DNA of 64,000 bases. Origin: Erwinia tasmaniensis Et1/99 (lineage in GTDB: Bacteria > Pseudomonadota > Gammaproteobacteria > Enterobacterales > Enterobacteriaceae). The DNA lies in contig NC_010694.1 in assembly GCF_000026185.1 (NCBI RefSeq), positions 3,596,001 to 3,660,000 of the forward strand, in the 5' to 3' direction. Made by a program: the position numbers and the translations under genes. Below, one piece after another: positions 30,815 to 39,670 of this stretch (positions within the stretch are counted from its first letter, which is position 1; each line of letters opens with the position of its first letter). The notes under the pieces were generated by a model. The model did not search any database. It saw only the letters and a list, made by a program, of their open reading frames with translations, and was not told the origin of the DNA.

Positions 30815-30833
30815 AGCAATAATAATCATTATC
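30815..30833 (-). promoter_or_regulatory. Fur box over the ryhB promoter
   Basis: This 19-bp AT-rich stretch matches the Fur consensus GATAATGATAATCATTATC at 15 of 19 positions and lies directly upstream of the estimated ryhB start, overlapping its -10 region. It fits the known iron repression of ryhB. Confidence 0.8.
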
Positions 30834-30932
30834 ATTCGTATTTGTAAAGCCGTTTTGTGATTAATTTTTTCTTGCCTTGATGTGGAAAAACCCTGATTTT
30901 AAAGAGGATTTCAATAAACGAGGAGGAGCGAG

Positions 30933-31427
30933 ATGGGCGAAATAGTGATTCGACATGTGGTCGACGAAGATGCCGGAGCCCTGCTCCAGCTGTATAGCCA
31001 GCCAGATACTATGGCCGATACGCTACAGCTGCCGCATCCCTCACTACAGAAATGGCAGGAACGCATTAGCAAAATACCTGAAGGTACACATATGCTGGTC
31101 GCCTGCATTGAAGATCGCATCGTTGGACAGATAACGTTATACATCAACGGCCCCGCACGCCGCCGCCATACTGCCAGCTTCGGTCTTGGCGTCGATACTC
31201 ATCACCGCCGCAAAGGCGTGGCAAAAGCCATGATGTGCGCCATTCTCGACCTGTGTGATAACTGGCTGGGGGTTGAGCGCGTTGAACTGACGGTATTTGC
31301 CGATAATCAGGCGGCAGTCGGGCTGTATGAGCATTTCGGTTTTGAAACCGAAGGCCGCGCCCGGCGTTTTGCGCTGCGTAACGGCGAGCAGGTCGATGCG
31401 CTATATATGGCGCGTCTCCGCCCATAA
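30933..31427 (+). CDS. yhhY: GNAT-family L-amino acid N-acetyltransferase YhhY
   Basis: A 164-residue GNAT acetyltransferase. The acetyl-CoA loop is in VDTHHRRKGVAKAMM (R/Q-x-x-G-x-A type), followed by ELTVFADNQAAVGLYEHFGFETEG, the standard motif B. The E. coli orthologue acetylates the alpha-amino group of some amino acids. The ATG follows AGGAGG at good spacing. Downstream lies the duplicated ggt end rather than the usual chromosomal neighbour. Confidence 0.92.
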   Translation: MGEIVIRHVVDEDAGALLQLYSQPDTMADTLQLPHPSLQKWQERISKIPEGTHMLVACIEDRIVGQITLYINGPARRRHTASFGLGVDTHHRRKGVAKAMMCAILDLCDNWLGVERVELTVFADNQAAVGLYEHFGFETEGRARRFALRNGEQVDALYMARLRP

Positions 31428-31484
31428 CGGTGTTACGGGGAGGCACTGAACCTCCCCGCCACCGCTAATCGATAAAAGACCTGT

Positions 31485-31869
31485 CGATTTAATATCCTGC
31501 GGTTAAATCATCAATGCTGCGCGGATCGGACGCACCGTAACGCATACCGTTCGGCGCCAGCATGATGCTCTGGCTGCTGCCCATCGTCGACATCACCTTC
31601 ACATTTTGCCCCTTTTCCGTCAGCAGTTTTAACGTATCCGGGCTGAAGCCCTTTTCTACCCGCAGCTGATCCGGCAGCCACTGGTGGTGGAAACGCGGCG
31701 CGTTGGTGGCTTCGGCAACGTTCATCCCAAAATCGATGCTGTTAACCACCAGCTGCAACACGGTGGTGATAATACGGCTCCCGCCCGGGCTGCCGGTCAC
31801 CAGCCAGGTCTTGCCGTCTTTGACCACAATGGTCGGCGACATCGAGGAGAGCGGGCGTTTATACGGCTG
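31485..31869 (-). pseudogene. Duplicated 3' fragment of ggt (direct repeat copy 1)
   Basis: This 385-bp segment is about 99 percent identical to 33796-34180, the 3' end of the intact ggt (five mismatches seen by eye). It encodes the last 127 residues of gamma-glutamyltransferase, from QPYKRPLSSMSPTIVV to DDLTAGY, and ends in TAA where the intact copy ends in TGA. It has no start of its own: the open frame reads out into unrelated sequence at 31870. Together with the intact copy it brackets 1.9 kb of accessory DNA. Confidence 0.93.
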
Positions 31870-31962
31870 TCGCCTCCATGCGCCAGGCGCATAAGACACC
31901 TTACGGACTGTATTTGTAGCTATAAATTAGCGAAAATAAGAAAAAAAATGAGAGCAGTGTTT

Positions 31963-32190
31963 ATGATTGATACTGCGGTGAGCGCGAGGGTATCGCCAGC
32001 TTTAAAAGCTGCCGCGATGGTCAATGCGAAAGCGCCTGGCCTGGATTTATCGACCGTTATTCGTATGGTCGTGAATCGTTTAGCTGTAAATGCGGAGCTG
32101 CCAAAGGATTTGCTTCAGCCTAACCAGAAAACCTTAGAAGCTATCCGGAACTTAGAAAACGGTGTCGATATTTTCAAAGGAGACTTATAA
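31963..32190 (+). CDS. DinJ/RelB-family antitoxin-like protein without its usual toxin
   Basis: A 75-residue protein resembling DinJ: an N-terminal ribbon-helix-helix (SARVSPALKAAAMVNAKAPGLDLSTVIRMVVNRLA), then the typical ELPKDLLQPNQKTLEAIRNLENGVDIFKG end. DinJ neutralises the YafQ mRNA interferase and binds the promoter. Here no YafQ-like gene follows. Instead the next gene, 4 bp on, is the unknown 230-residue protein of module copy 2. I choose the ATG of MIDTAV; an ATG five codons earlier is possible. It may be the regulator or antitoxin of the following module or an orphan. Confidence 0.7.
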   Translation: MIDTAVSARVSPALKAAAMVNAKAPGLDLSTVIRMVVNRLAVNAELPKDLLQPNQKTLEAIRNLENGVDIFKGDL

Positions 32191-32194
32191 CCAC

Positions 32195-32887
32195 ATGATC
32201 AGCAATTCAGACCTTATTACCGGAATGCAGGCTGACAGTCTGTTAGCAGTGCGTCTTGAGAAGGCTATGGGCGGCGTGAAAGACGCAATGTTAGACCAGG
32301 CCAAACGCATACAGCTTGGTGCCACGCGCCTGGCTTACTACACATCCTGTTTTACCGACAATTATCAGGATGTATGCACCGGGCAGAAAAACGAAGACGT
32401 ACGTTTTCTGGAAGCACTCGTGCAGCTGATAAAACAGGGAAACGTAGTCACCAGAATGTTAAGGATATACGTGGATCTGCTATTGCACGGACTGACGGCA
32501 GATCGCATAAGCCGCATTAAAACGCTGCTGATTGGTAAAGGTGCCAGAATTGCGTCAGGCTCGATGACAAACCAGGCGCTGGCGTATTCGGTCGTACTGG
32601 CTGCCAGCTACAGCTTCGGAACAAAGGTAGGAATAAATACAAAGCTGGCAAAAGTAAGCGCTGCAGCAGTAACCATCGTCAGCTACTACGGGTACGTCCA
32701 GGAGGCCGCTGAGGCTGCAAACAGACTTAAACAGCGGAATCAAACCTATTACTACGCGCTATACTCTGAAAAACTGGAAATGCTCTATTTCATTATTGAG
32801 CCAGTCATCAGAAGAAACGATCACCTGTTTTCCCTCCCCACATCAGACAACGACATTGCTGACGCCATTGTGAGAATTATCAAATGA
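32195..32887 (+). CDS. Unknown helical protein, module copy 2
   Basis: A 230-residue protein of unknown function, homologous by eye to the product at 10572-11225. It is predicted to be nearly all helical. A long weakly hydrophobic region (about residues 128-170, LAYSVVLAASYS ... SAAAVTIVSYYGYVQEAAEA) could form a membrane hairpin. Shared landmarks with copy 1 are RLAYYTSCFTD (45-55), YYAL (186-189) and LYFIIEP (197-203). The last 34 residues also match the decayed copy 3. It overlaps the next gene by ATGA and lies 4 bp after the DinJ-like gene, so the three probably form one operon. The ATG is 13 nt from an AAAGGAG site, rather far. Confidence 0.65.
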   Translation: MISNSDLITGMQADSLLAVRLEKAMGGVKDAMLDQAKRIQLGATRLAYYTSCFTDNYQDVCTGQKNEDVRFLEALVQLIKQGNVVTRMLRIYVDLLLHGLTADRISRIKTLLIGKGARIASGSMTNQALAYSVVLAASYSFGTKVGINTKLAKVSAAAVTIVSYYGYVQEAAEAANRLKQRNQTYYYALYSEKLEMLYFIIEPVIRRNDHLFSLPTSDNDIADAIVRIIK

Positions 32888-33066
32888 GTGATTTCTTTAA
32901 AAAATGGTTGCGCAGCCAACTGCGATACTTTGCCAGCACCCTGATCCCAGTACTGCTCATTATCGGATTCGGGATGCTCGCGGTAACGTTCTGGCCATCT
33001 TTTGCATGGAGTTCGACAGCTGTCTTCGCGGCCGTAGTGATAGCCATTACCTTCTGGGTCATTTAA
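32884..33066 (+). CDS. Small two-helix membrane protein, module copy 2
   Basis: A 60-residue protein: a basic amphipathic start (MSDFFKKWLRSQLRYFAS), a first membrane helix (about 18-36), a short FWPSFAW turn and a second helix to the C-terminus. It is clearly homologous to the 59-residue product at 42013-42192 (FFKxWLxxQLRYxAS, LLIIGF, FWPxxAW) and similar in layout to the product at 10367-10585. The ATG overlaps the stop of the 230-residue gene (ATGA), as in copy 3. Conserved coupling suggests that the two proteins act together. Confidence 0.7.
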   Translation: MSDFFKKWLRSQLRYFASTLIPVLLIIGFGMLAVTFWPSFAWSSTAVFAAVVIAITFWVI

Positions 33067-33126
33067 ACGGCTTTGGGGTTATTTGCCGTAACCCTGGATT
33101 TCCCCGCGACCAGTATTGAAAGGGCT

Positions 33127-33152
33127 GTCACTCAAACGGCCGGTTGAGTGAC
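33127..33152. repeat. Hairpin after module copy 2
   Basis: GTCACTCAA-acggccgg-TTGAGTGAC forms a perfect 9-bp stem 60 bp after the small membrane gene. There is no clear T-run, so it may be a weak terminator or an mRNA end stabiliser. The rest of 33067-33278 shows no gene I can support. Confidence 0.4.
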
Positions 33153-33278
33153 GATCATAAAATCGACTGTTTTGACGCTGAGATGTTTGACTGATCCCCA
33201 ACTGATGGACGGAGATTCCCACATAAACGAGCCGAAACTAAGTTGCGTGCTACGATTCAGGATTACGGGGTGTCAGCT

Positions 33279-33416
33279 TCAGTTCGCGTTCCATATGTCC
33301 AGGAGCCAGTCCTTTATACTGGAAAGAACCGATGAATCAGGGAGTTTATCGAGCGCCTTTTCGAAACGGCGGCCCTGGTAAACATTGATATCACTTGCCA
33401 GTGGTCCTTCGAACAT
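33279..33416 (-). pseudogene. Truncated toxin-like reading frame downstream of the ParD-like antitoxin
   Basis: A 45-residue frame (MFEGPLASDINVYQGRRFEKALDKLPDSSVLSSIKDWLLDIWNAN) whose ATG lies inside the end of the ParD-like gene, the classic arrangement for an antitoxin-toxin pair. The start FEKALDKLPDS resembles the N-terminal helix of RelE/ParE-type toxins, but the usual length is about 90-110 residues and no continuation is visible in other frames. It is therefore probably a truncated, inactive toxin. The family assignment is tentative. Confidence 0.45.
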
Positions 33417-33621
33417 AACGCGTGACCTTATTTTTGCCGACTTCACTTTGAGCCAGCAGGGTTTCGCGGATAAAACTGTATGGCAGATCGGGATTCTCTT
33501 CCGCAATCCTGCCAATTTTTGCCCAGTGCTCAATCTGCCTGGGAACACTGCGGCTTTCAGCATCAGCATGAATCCTTACATTCTCAACGAAATCATCGTC
33601 TAAACGAATGCTAATGGCCAT
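33391..33621 (-). CDS. ParD-like antitoxin
   Basis: A 76-residue protein with a ribbon-helix-helix start (MAISIRLDDDFVENVRIHADAESRSVPRQIEHWAKIGRIAEENPDLPYSFIRE), typical of ParD-like antitoxins. GGAG lies 9 nt before the ATG. A perfect 12-bp inverted repeat about 65 bp upstream is a likely autoregulatory operator. Its downstream toxin appears truncated. It points away from the DinJ-like operon, toward the middle of the insertion. Confidence 0.75.
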   Translation of the reverse strand: MAISIRLDDDFVENVRIHADAESRSVPRQIEHWAKIGRIAEENPDLPYSFIRETLLAQSEVGKNKVTRYVRRTTGK

Positions 33622-33686
33622 GATGTTATCTCCAGGGGTGGCTTTAATACATGCCATTGCAGCGTATATGCTGCGAATAGCTCCCG

Positions 33687-33717
33687 TGCGTTGTGCGACA
33701 ATATATCGCACAACGCA
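33687..33717 (-). promoter_or_regulatory. Operator/promoter of the ParD-like gene
   Basis: TGCGTTGTGCGA (33687-33698) and its exact inverse (33706-33717) flank a 7-nt AT loop containing a -10-like TATATT on the minus strand. The palindrome lies 66 bp before the ParD-like start. This layout is typical of a self-repressed antitoxin promoter. Binding is inferred. Confidence 0.6.
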
Positions 33718-33795
33718 ATACAAGGAGTCAGGCGGTGATATGTTCCCTCAAGCTATTGAGCATTGATTCTTCCCCGCCAAAGCTCACCGATAAGA

Positions 33796-34180
33796 CGATT
33801 CAATATCCTGCGGTTAAATCATCAATGCTGCGCGGATCGGACGCGCCGTAACGCATACCGTTCGGCGCCAGCATGATGCTCTGGCTGCTGCCCATCGTCG
33901 ACATCACCTTCACATTTTGCCCCTTTTCCGTCAGCAGTTTTAACGTATCCGGGCTGAAGCCCTTTTCTACCCGCAGCTGATCCGGCAGCCACTGGTGGTG
34001 GAAACGCGGCGCGTTGGTGGCTTCGGCAACGTTCATACCAAAATCGATGCTGTTAACCACCAGCTGCAACACGGTGGTAATAATACGGCTCCCGCCAGGG
34101 CTGCCGGTCACCAGCCAGGTCTTGCCGTCTTTGACCACAATGGTCGGCGACATCGAGGAGAGCGGGCGTTTATACGGCTG
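33796..34180. repeat. ggt 3' end, direct repeat copy 2 (inside the intact ggt)
   Basis: This is the partner of 31485-31869, same orientation, 2311 bp away, with five mismatches seen by eye. Homology stops abruptly at 34180 inside ggt and a few bases beyond the stop codon on the other side. Recombination between the copies would remove the accessory DNA and leave one intact ggt. Confidence 0.93.
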
Positions 34181-35560
34181 CACCGCATTGGCTTCCCCAC
34201 CCACCAAGCCATAGACGTTCGGCGTTCCCGGCTTGGCCGAGAAATCATCCATTTCGTTGTTCAGCAAAATACCGCTGTTACCGGCGACGATGCCGCTACC
34301 GAAATTGGTGTTCAGCGTATAGGTCACCGCCACCGCGTTGCCGTCTTTATCCACCACTGAGAAATGCGTGGTCTGATCGCTTTCATACGGTGCCAGTTTA
34401 CCCGGTTTGATCTCAGAGGAAGGGCGCGCTTTGGCCACGTCGATTTGCTGCGCCAGCGATTTAGCATAGGCTTTGCTGGTCAGCGCCTGTAGCGGCACCT
34501 TGACGAAATCGGGGTCACCGAGATATTGCGAGCGGTCGGCATAGGCGTATTTTTCCGCCTCCGCCATCACCTGCATCGCATCCGCGCTGCCAAAGCCCAT
34601 TTTGGCCAGGTCAAAGTTTTCCAGAATATTGAGGATCTGCACAATGTGTACACCGCCAGAGGACGGCGGCGGCATAGAGAACACCTGATAACCGCGATAG
34701 GTGCCGCCGACCGGCTTACGCTCTATCGCCCGATAGTTCGCCAGGTCAGATTTAGCGATCAGCCCGCCGTGCTGTTCCATTTCACCGGCGATCTCATCGG
34801 CAATTTTGCCCTTGTAGAAAGCGTCCGGCCCCTGGCGGGAAATCAGTTCCAGGCTGTGGGCCAGGTTGCGCTGCACCAGCTTTTCACCCTGGCGATACGG
34901 CGTGCCGTCGGCCTTAAAGAAGATAGCCCTACTGTTAGCATGGCCTGACAGCACCTCTTTACCATAAACAGTGAGATCGTCGGCCAGTGAATCATTGACC
35001 ACAATCCCGTTACGCGCCAGATCCAGCGCCGGTTTGATCAGCTGACTGAGCGGCAGCGTGCCGTATTCTTTATTCGCCAGGGCAAACCCGGCCACCGTAC
35101 CGGGCACGCCGGAGGCCAGCGGTGACGTCAGTGATTTTTTGCTGTCCGCGTTACCCGCCGCATCCAGGAACATATTACGGCTGGCGCGCACCGGGGCCAT
35201 CTCACGGAAGTCGATTGACGTGGTATGGCCGGAGGCGGTGCGCAGCAGCATAAAGCCGCCGCCACCAAGATTACCCGCCTGCGGATGCGTCACGGCCAGC
35301 GCATAGCCAACGGCCACGGCGGCATCAACCGCGTTCCCACCCTGCTGAAGAATTTTCACGCCAACGGCGGTGGCGGTAGCATCGACGGAAGCCACCATGC
35401 CGTGCTGCGCCCTGACGGGATGGAAGGTGTCCGTGCCGACGCCATAGGAAACCGGCGCGGCAGCAGGCGCTGCCGCAGTCGTAGCCAGCGCCCCCTGGCT
35501 TACCAACAGACTGATTAACAGCCCCCCTGAAAGGCGCTTTAATGAACTTTGTATCGTCAT
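33800..35560 (-). CDS. ggt: Gamma-glutamyltransferase (periplasmic)
   Basis: Ggt cleaves and transfers the gamma-glutamyl group of glutathione in the periplasm. The start is the ATG of MTIQSSLKRLSGGLLISLLVSQGALA (a signal peptide) after AAGGATA, giving 586 residues against 580 in E. coli. A longer frame to 35824 is not credible. The precursor is cut autocatalytically before the nucleophile Thr of DQTTHFSVVD (residue 397). The substrate Arg lies in DFREMAPV (119), and the PLSSMSPTIV and GSPGGSRIITTVLQ segments are present. The last 127 residues lie in a duplicated segment, so the gene's 3' end may have been replaced by the incoming copy. Confidence 0.96.
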   Translation of the reverse strand: MTIQSSLKRLSGGLLISLLVSQGALATTAAAPAAAPVSYGVGTDTFHPVRAQHGMVASVDATATAVGVKILQQGGNAVDAAVAVGYALAVTHPQAGNLGGGGFMLLRTASGHTTSIDFREMAPVRASRNMFLDAAGNADSKKSLTSPLASGVPGTVAGFALANKEYGTLPLSQLIKPALDLARNGIVVNDSLADDLTVYGKEVLSGHANSRAIFFKADGTPYRQGEKLVQRNLAHSLELISRQGPDAFYKGKIADEIAGEMEQHGGLIAKSDLANYRAIERKPVGGTYRGYQVFSMPPPSSGGVHIVQILNILENFDLAKMGFGSADAMQVMAEAEKYAYADRSQYLGDPDFVKVPLQALTSKAYAKSLAQQIDVAKARPSSEIKPGKLAPYESDQTTHFSVVDKDGNAVAVTYTLNTNFGSGIVAGNSGILLNNEMDDFSAKPGTPNVYGLVGGEANAVQPYKRPLSSMSPTIVVKDGKTWLVTGSPGGSRIITTVLQLVVNSIDFGMNVAEATNAPRFHHQWLPDQLRVEKGFSPDTLKLLTEKGQNVKVMSTMGSSQSIMLAPNGMRYGASDPRSIDDLTAGY

Positions 35561-35714
35561 TTTGTATCCTTTATATTTATTTACATTGTGCTTGCCATTG
35601 ATAAATAAGCATAAAAAAGGATAAAAAGCGAACAATAACGTGAATTGGGAGCGCTCCTGGAGCCAGGAAGTAACAGGGTGCATTAAACTGAATGAGTAAC
35701 GCGGAGGAGTTAAA

Positions 35715-36002
35715 ATGAAAACGCAATGGCTCGTCGTTTTTGCCGCCATACTGCCACTAAGCGGGATGGCCAACATGTTGAATAACGCCAATAATCCGCA
35801 GCAGCGGGGGTACAACCCCAGCACGCAGCGGCTACAGCAACAGATGCAGGATCAGCAATCGCGAGAGAAGCTGAAGCTGCAACAGGATCAGCAGCGCCAG
35901 CAGCAGGACCTGCAACGTAAGATTCAGGAACAGCGCGACAGCGCCACACAGCGCACGCTGAACTCGCAGCCTAATCAGCAACCGAAAGCGCCCGCATATT
36001 AA
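35715..36002 (+). CDS. yhhA: Small periplasmic Gln-rich protein YhhA (DUF2756 family)
   Basis: A 95-residue protein with a signal peptide (MKTQWLVVFAAILPLSGMA) and a Gln-rich, likely coiled-coil body (QRLQQQMQDQQSREKLKLQ). It corresponds in position and style to E. coli yhhA, between ggt and ugpQ, although the E. coli protein is longer (146). A strong GGAGGAG precedes the ATG. Function unknown. An inverted repeat (GCGGATC/GATCCGC) follows between it and the convergent ugpQ. Confidence 0.85.
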   Translation: MKTQWLVVFAAILPLSGMANMLNNANNPQQRGYNPSTQRLQQQMQDQQSREKLKLQQDQQRQQQDLQRKIQEQRDSATQRTLNSQPNQQPKAPAY

Positions 36003-36044
36003 TTCACGGCGGCGGCGGATCGGCAGTTCGATCCGCCCGCTGAC

Positions 36045-36784
36045 TTAATGGAAGTCCGGCCCTATCACATCAATACGATCGGTGCAGATCGCGTCAACGC
36101 CCCAGTGCAGCAGCTCGCGCGCGCGCGCGGGACTGTTCACCGTGTAGACCAGGATGCGCAAGCCCGCCCCCTTCAACAGGGAAACGCGCTCTGCGTCCAG
36201 CAGCCGGTGATTAAGATGGATCGAAGTACACTCTAACGCCGTGGTCATCTCCTGCCAATGCGCTTCCCATTGATCCAGCAGCAGTCCACGCGGCAGTTCG
36301 GGGGCCGCCTCGCGTGCAGCTTCCAGCGCCTGAAAAGAGAAGGATGACAGCAGCGGAGCCACCTGCCCCTGCCACATCACCCGTGCGGCTACCGCCACCG
36401 CACGCCCGGTTTCGCTGTCCAGGCCGCTGGTGGGTTTGATTTCGATATTGGCCATCAGCCGATGCTGACGACAGCGGGCCGCCACCTCGGCCAGCAGCGG
36501 CAGGCGCTCGTCGCTGAAAGCACTGCCAAACCAGCTGCCGGCATCCAGCTGTATCAGCTTGTCCCACGGCAGTTGCCCCGCGATGCCCCAGCCGTTGCTG
36601 GTACGATCCAAAGTATCATCGTGCAGCAGGAAGATTTCACCGTCCTGCGACAGCTTGGCATCAAACTCAATCATCCTGTGCCCCAGCTGCGCACCAACAT
36701 CGATGGCGGCCAGGGTATTTTCAGGTGCCAGTTTGCCGCCGCCGCGATGGGCAACAATCGGTGGGTACGGCCAGCTCACAGTCA

Positions 36785-36785
<1 letters not shown>
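36045..36785 (-). CDS. ugpQ: Glycerophosphodiester phosphodiesterase, cytoplasmic
   Basis: UgpQ hydrolyses glycerophosphodiesters imported by the Ugp transporter to glycerol 3-phosphate and an alcohol. It is 246 residues with the GDPD motifs [48 protein letters not shown] and ANIEIKPT. The start shares one base with the ugpC stop (TAATG). It is the last gene of ugpBAECQ. Confidence 0.96.
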
Positions 36786-37855
<1,070 letters not shown>

Positions 37856-37856
37856 T

Positions 37857-38702
37857 TTATTTCTCACTCTCAACCAGACCGCGCACAAAGGCGCGCTGCA
37901 TGACAAAAACAATCACTACCGGCGGGATCAGCGTTAACAGCATCGCCGCCATCACTTCGTTCCACTGGGTGGGCGAACCGCTGCTGGAGATCATGCTTTT
38001 GATCCCCGCCACCGCCGTACCGAGGGAGGCATCGTTAACAATGAGTAACGGCCACAGGTACTGGTTCCAGCCGTAGATAAAGGTGATCACGAACAGCGCC
38101 GCCAGGTTGGTTTTCGACAGCGGCAACACCACGTCGCGGAAGAAACGTAGCGGGCCGGCCCCGTCGATCCGTGCGGCCTCCATCAGCTCATCCGGCAGCG
38201 ACATAAAGAATTGACGGAACAGGAAGGTGGCGGTGGCTGAGGCCATCAGCGGCAGGGTTAATCCGCTGTAGCTGTCGAGCATGTTCAGGTCGGCAATCAC
38301 CTGCACCGTTGGAAAAATGCGTACCTCCACCGGCAGCATCAGAGTGATAAAGATCATCCAGAAAAACAGATTGCGCAGCGGAAAACGGAACCATACCAGC
38401 GCGAACGCCGACAGGATGGAAACGCTGATTTTCCCCAGCGTAATGCAGAACGCCATCACCAGGCTGTTGAGCATCAGCACGCTAAATGCCGGGCCGCTGC
38501 CGTTAACGCCGTGCTGCCAGATACGGCTGACGTTTTCCCATAAATGCGCGCCGGGGATCAGCGTCATCGGCACCTGGTAAACCGCCTGGTTATCCAACGT
38601 GGCGGCAACAAACGCCACGTAGAGCGGAAACAGAATGGCCAGAATGGCCAGCACCAGCAGGGCATGACTGAAGATATCCAGCCCGCGTCGATTTTCAATC
38701 AT
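37857..38702 (-). CDS. ugpE: Glycerol-3-phosphate ABC transporter permease UgpE
   Basis: An inner-membrane permease of 281 residues with six hydrophobic helices and the cytoplasmic coupling loop [29 protein letters not shown] (EAA motif), which contacts UgpC. It overlaps ugpA by 4 bp and ends 1 bp before ugpC, so the genes are tightly coupled. Confidence 0.96.
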   Translation of the reverse strand: MIENRRGLDIFSHALLVLAILAILFPLYVAFVAATLDNQAVYQVPMTLIPGAHLWENVSRIWQHGVNGSGPAFSVLMLNSLVMAFCITLGKISVSILSAFALVWFRFPLRNLFFWMIFITLMLPVEVRIFPTVQVIADLNMLDSYSGLTLPLMASATATFLFRQFFMSLPDELMEAARIDGAGPLRFFRDVVLPLSKTNLAALFVITFIYGWNQYLWPLLIVNDASLGTAVAGIKSMISSSGSPTQWNEVMAAMLLTLIPPVVIVFVMQRAFVRGLVESEK

Positions 38703-39586
38703 TGGTAACGCACCTTACGCTCAACAAAGCGGAACTGAACAACCGTAAGCCCGATAACCAGCAGCATCAGCACCACCGACTGCGCCGCCGATGACGACAG
38801 ATCGAGTCCGGCAAAGCCCTCACGATAGATTTTATAAATTAGCGTGGTGGTCGCCTGTACCGGGCCGCCGCCGGTAATGGCATCAATCACCGGGAAGGTG
38901 TCGAAGAAGGCGTACACCAGGTTAACCACCAGCAGAAAGAAACTGACCGGGGTAATGAGCGGCAGCGACAGGCTGAAGAAGCGGCGCACCGGGCCGGCTC
39001 CGTCAATCGCTGCCGCTTCCGTCAGGGATTTGGGGATCGACTGGAGAGCGGCAAAGAAAAACAGGAAGTTATAGCTCATTTGCTGCCAGATGGAGGCCAG
39101 CACGATCAGAAACATCGCCTGTCCGCTGTTTTGCGCATAGTTCCAGCGGTAGCCGATGCCGTTCAGCAAATGGCTGAACAGGCCCAGTCCGGGGTTAAAC
39201 AGAAACATCCACAAGACCGCGGCCACCACCGGTGCCACCGCATAGGGCAGCAGCAGCAGCGTCTGATAGGTTTTTTTCAGGCGCACAACGTAGTCGACCA
39301 GCGCCGCCAGCAGCAGTGAGAAGCTCATGCCGCACAGCGTGACCAGCGCGCTGAATTTCAGCGTGGTCCAGAACGAGTCGAGGTAGTAGTCGTCGGCGAA
39401 CAGCCGTGTGAAGTTATCCAGACCGACGAACGTGCTGGAGATGCCGAACGGATCGATGCTTTGCAGCGAATACCACAGGGCTTCGCCAGCGGGCCAGATA
39501 AAGAAGATGGCGGTGATCAGCAGCTGCGGCAGCACCAGCAGATAAGGCAGCACGCCGCTACGGAAAACGGGACGGGGTTGGGACAT
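38699..39586 (-). CDS. ugpA: Glycerol-3-phosphate ABC transporter permease UgpA
   Basis: The second permease, 295 residues from the ATG of [15 protein letters not shown] one codon earlier is not needed. The EAA coupling loop reads [30 protein letters not shown]. It pairs with UgpE to form the channel. It lies 84 bp after ugpB, behind a hairpin, a common way to lower permease levels compared with the binding protein. Confidence 0.96.
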   Translation of the reverse strand: MSQPRPVFRSGVLPYLLVLPQLLITAIFFIWPAGEALWYSLQSIDPFGISSTFVGLDNFTRLFADDYYLDSFWTTLKFSALVTLCGMSFSLLLAALVDYVVRLKKTYQTLLLLPYAVAPVVAAVLWMFLFNPGLGLFSHLLNGIGYRWNYAQNSGQAMFLIVLASIWQQMSYNFLFFFAALQSIPKSLTEAAAIDGAGPVRRFFSLSLPLITPVSFFLLVVNLVYAFFDTFPVIDAITGGGPVQATTTLIYKIYREGFAGLDLSSSAAQSVVLMLLVIGLTVVQFRFVERKVRYQ

Positions 39587-39610
39587 CAAAGTACTCTCGT
39601 ATCAAAGTCG

Positions 39611-39640
39611 CAGTGGCGACCTCGAAGAGGATCGCCACTG
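39611..39640 (-). repeat. Intercistronic hairpin between ugpB and ugpA
   Basis: CAGTGGCGA and TCGCCACTG form a perfect 9-bp stem across a 12-nt loop, about 30 bp after the ugpB stop. Without a T-run it probably protects the ugpB mRNA end or allows partial termination, giving more binding protein than permease. This role is inferred from similar binding-protein operons. Confidence 0.55.
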
Positions 39641-39670
39641 GCGGACGGATAGGTGAAGCGCGACGAGTGG

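Noticed and set aside
31489..31899. Independent 136-residue gene beginning MSYAPGAWRR
   Set aside because: It is the duplicated ggt 3' end with ten junk codons added by read-through at the insertion border.
35561..35824. N-terminal extension of ggt giving 674 residues
   Set aside because: It would bury the signal peptide and overlap the divergent yhhA gene and promoter.
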